Source: an uncultured Ruminococcus sp. (GTDB taxonomy: Bacteria; Bacillota; Clostridia; Oscillospirales; Acutalibacteraceae). From it: a DNA stretch of 6,949 nt. The notes under the pieces were generated by a model that had not been told where the DNA came from, did not search any database, and worked only from the letters and a program-made list of their open reading frames with translations. Positions 5,616 through 6,949 of the stretch are shown here, one piece after another. The DNA is taken from the NCBI GenBank assembly GCA_902783065.1, contig CACZPV010000013.1, positions 1-6,949 on the forward strand, written 5' to 3'. The translations under genes were made by a program, and so were the position numbers. The first letter of the stretch is position 1. Each line of letters opens with the position of its first letter.

Positions 5616-5629
5616 GAAAGGAAAAAACA

Positions 5630-6805
5630 ATGCTGATAACCAATATAACAATTTATACAATGAACGATCAGGATGAGATTATAGAAAACGGCTATATATA
5701 TACGGAAAACGGAAAAATAGCCGATGTAGGAAGTATGGAGAATCTTCCTCAGCACAATACAGAATCAAAAGATATGAATGGAGCAAGAGTGTATCCGGGT
5801 TTTATTGATGCACACACACATCTGGGCATATTCGGAGATTCTGTAGGTATGGAGGATACAGACGGAAATGAGGACAGCGATCCGATTACACCGCAGCTCA
5901 GTGTGATAGATGCTGTTAATACCAATAACCGGTATTTTGCAGAAGCGCTCAGAGAGGGTATCACTACGGTAATTGTAAGTCCCGGCAGTACTAATCCGAT
6001 TGCAGGTCAGATCGCTGCTGTAAAAACTTTTGACAGCACAGGCGGAGAACCTCGGATTGATAATATGATTATAAAATCACCGGCAGCTATTAAATTTGCA
6101 CTGGGAGAGAATCCTAAATCAACATATAATGATAAAGACCAGATGCCTGTTACCCGAATGGCAGTAGCTGCAATGATCAGGGAAATGCTTGAAAAAGCCA
6201 GACGCTATGAACGACAGAAGTATTTTTATGAAAAAGACAGTAAAACCTATGATGAACCGGAGTATGATCAGAAATGTGAAGCATTGCTACCGCTGATGAA
6301 ACGTGAGATTCCGGCTCATTTTCATGCACATACTTCCGGTGATATCTATACGGCACTTCGGATTGCTAAAGAGTTTAATATCAGAGCTGTTATTGTCCAT
6401 GCTACGGAAGGACATAAAATGTATGAGGATCTGATCAGAGAAACAGAGGGGGTTTTATCAGGTCCCATCATGACTGACAGGAGCAAACCGGAGCTTCGCG
6501 GGCATATTGCTGCATCAGCAGCAATGATGTCAGAGCAGGGAGTACCGCTTGCGTTGATTACCGATCACCCCGAAATACCCGTCAATTATCTGACAGTATG
6601 TGCTGCTATCGCTGTAAGATATCATATGGACAGATATGAGGCACTTAAAGCTATAACGATAAATCCGGCTAAAATTTGCGGAATAGCTGACAGAGTTGGC
6701 TCAATAGAAACAGGTAAGGATGCGGATCTTGTAATTTATGAGGGTGATCCGCTGGATATTACACACGCTCCTTTGGGCAGAATGATTAACGGTTGTCTGA
6801 TGTGA
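5630..6805 (+). CDS. Imidazolonepropionase-like metal-dependent amidohydrolase
   Basis: A 391-residue cytosolic enzyme of the amidohydrolase superfamily, in the subgroup annotated as imidazolonepropionase and related amidohydrolases; the true substrate is unknown. Visible elements are an N-terminal beta-sandwich strand region (1-55), the metal-binding HTH in GFIDAHTHLG (57-66, His62 and His64), the GxTTV turn (110-114), a lysine in IKFALGENPK (154-163), a His-rich strand HFHAH (230-234), VHATEGH (256-262) and the DH pair at 312-313, where the catalytic Asp is expected. The C-terminal GSIETGKDADLVIYEGDP (357-374) is the usual closing of the family. No hut genes are nearby, so histidine breakdown is not supported; a hydrolase of a cyclic amide or peptide-like compound is as likely. 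ATG 5630 has GAAAGGA (5616-5622) 7 bases upstream. It replaces the spoIIE region that follows yabR in B. subtilis. Confidence 0.92.
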   Translation: MLITNITIYTMNDQDEIIENGYIYTENGKIADVGSMENLPQHNTESKDMNGARVYPGFIDAHTHLGIFGDSVGMEDTDGNEDSDPITPQLSVIDAVNTNNRYFAEALREGITTVIVSPGSTNPIAGQIAAVKTFDSTGGEPRIDNMIIKSPAAIKFALGENPKSTYNDKDQMPVTRMAVAAMIREMLEKARRYERQKYFYEKDSKTYDEPEYDQKCEALLPLMKREIPAHFHAHTSGDIYTALRIAKEFNIRAVIVHATEGHKMYEDLIRETEGVLSGPIMTDRSKPELRGHIAASAAMMSEQGVPLALITDHPEIPVNYLTVCAAIAVRYHMDRYEALKAITINPAKICGIADRVGSIETGKDADLVIYEGDPLDITHAPLGRMINGCLM

Positions 6806-6813
6806 TTTTTACT

Positions 6814-6843
6814 GCGTGGGGCTTCGCCACTCACCCCATACGC
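6814..6843 (+). repeat. GC-rich imperfect palindrome downstream of the amidohydrolase
   Basis: GCG-TGGGG (6814-6821) pairs with CCCCA (6834-6838) and CGC (6841-6843) with a TA bulge; an inner GGC/GCC hairpin (6820-6828) is an alternative. It is much more GC-rich than the surrounding intergenic DNA, which suggests a dispersed intergenic repeat unit. Whether it recurs in the genome cannot be told from this window. Confidence 0.45.
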
Positions 6844-6867
6844 CGATTAATGAATTAATCAGCGTTT
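6841..6867 (+). terminator. Possible terminator after the amidohydrolase gene
   Basis: CGCCGATTAA (6841-6850) pairs with TTAATCAGCG (6855-6864) apart from one C-A mismatch, with a TGAA loop, followed by a short T run (6865-6867) and a more T-rich stretch to about 6880. Weak T-tract, so moderate support only. Its first three bases also pair in the GC-rich palindrome, so the two folds exclude each other. Confidence 0.45.
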
Positions 6868-6936
6868 CTATAGTGTTTTTATTCATAAAATTTTAACATA
6901 AATTTTTATAAAACTATTCCATTTTTTAGTAAATAG

Positions 6937-6945
6937 TGTTATAAT
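6937..6945 (+). promoter_or_regulatory. Extended -10 promoter reading out of the window
   Basis: TGTTATAAT is a perfect extended -10 (TGnTATAAT). No good -35 is seen 17 bases upstream (TTCCAT at 6917-6922), which extended -10 promoters do not need. The preceding 60 bases are very AT-rich. It should drive a gene beyond the right edge. Confidence 0.55.
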
Positions 6946-6949
6946 ATAA

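Overview
The window is a chromosomal piece of a low-to-moderate GC endospore-lineage Firmicute. Gene content, gene style and non-coding layout fit a clostridial/Ruminococcus-like member of the Oscillospiraceae; this placement is inferred from content, and no 16S or other marker is present. All recognisable genes lie on the + strand. I see no rRNA, tRNA, CRISPR array, insertion sequence or phage gene.

Layout: 1-140 is a leader with no convincing gene. 141-584 encodes a small helical protein with a C-terminal zinc ribbon. From 671 to 5571 runs the conserved cluster known in Bacillus subtilis as yabM-yabN-yabO-yabP-yabQ-divIC-yabR. Its members here are a SpoVB/MurJ-type flippase (671-2431), a MazG pyrophosphohydrolase (2471-3295), an HU protein inserted in the middle (3282-3560), the S4-domain ribosome quality-control factor RqcP (3640-3882), the spore-coat/cortex proteins YabP (about 3949-4233) and YabQ (4245-4694), the divisome protein DivIC (4748-5089) and the S1-domain protein YabR (5110-5571). 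After a strong terminator comes a 391-aa imidazolonepropionase-like amidohydrolase (5630-6805). The right edge (6806-6949) holds two palindromic elements and an extended -10 promoter firing out of the window.

How the parts work together: envelope and sporulation genes (SpoVB-like, YabP, YabQ, DivIC) are mixed with housekeeping genes (MazG, HU, RqcP, YabR). The non-coding signals seem to cut this array into separately controlled pieces. There is a perfect 11-bp terminator stem between HU and rqcP, and a long hairpin burying the yabP ribosome-binding site, with a mother-cell-sigma-like promoter overlapping its 5' arm. A vegetative-type promoter sits at the end of yabQ in front of divIC, and a terminator follows yabR. 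Both terminators end within 5 bases of the next gene's ribosome-binding site, leaving no room for a promoter in between.

The most interesting item is the yabP leader. Read-through mRNA should hide the Shine-Dalgarno sequence, while mRNA started at the internal promoter would lack the masking arm. The rest is a well-known cluster, and I did not find evidence for a wholly new system.
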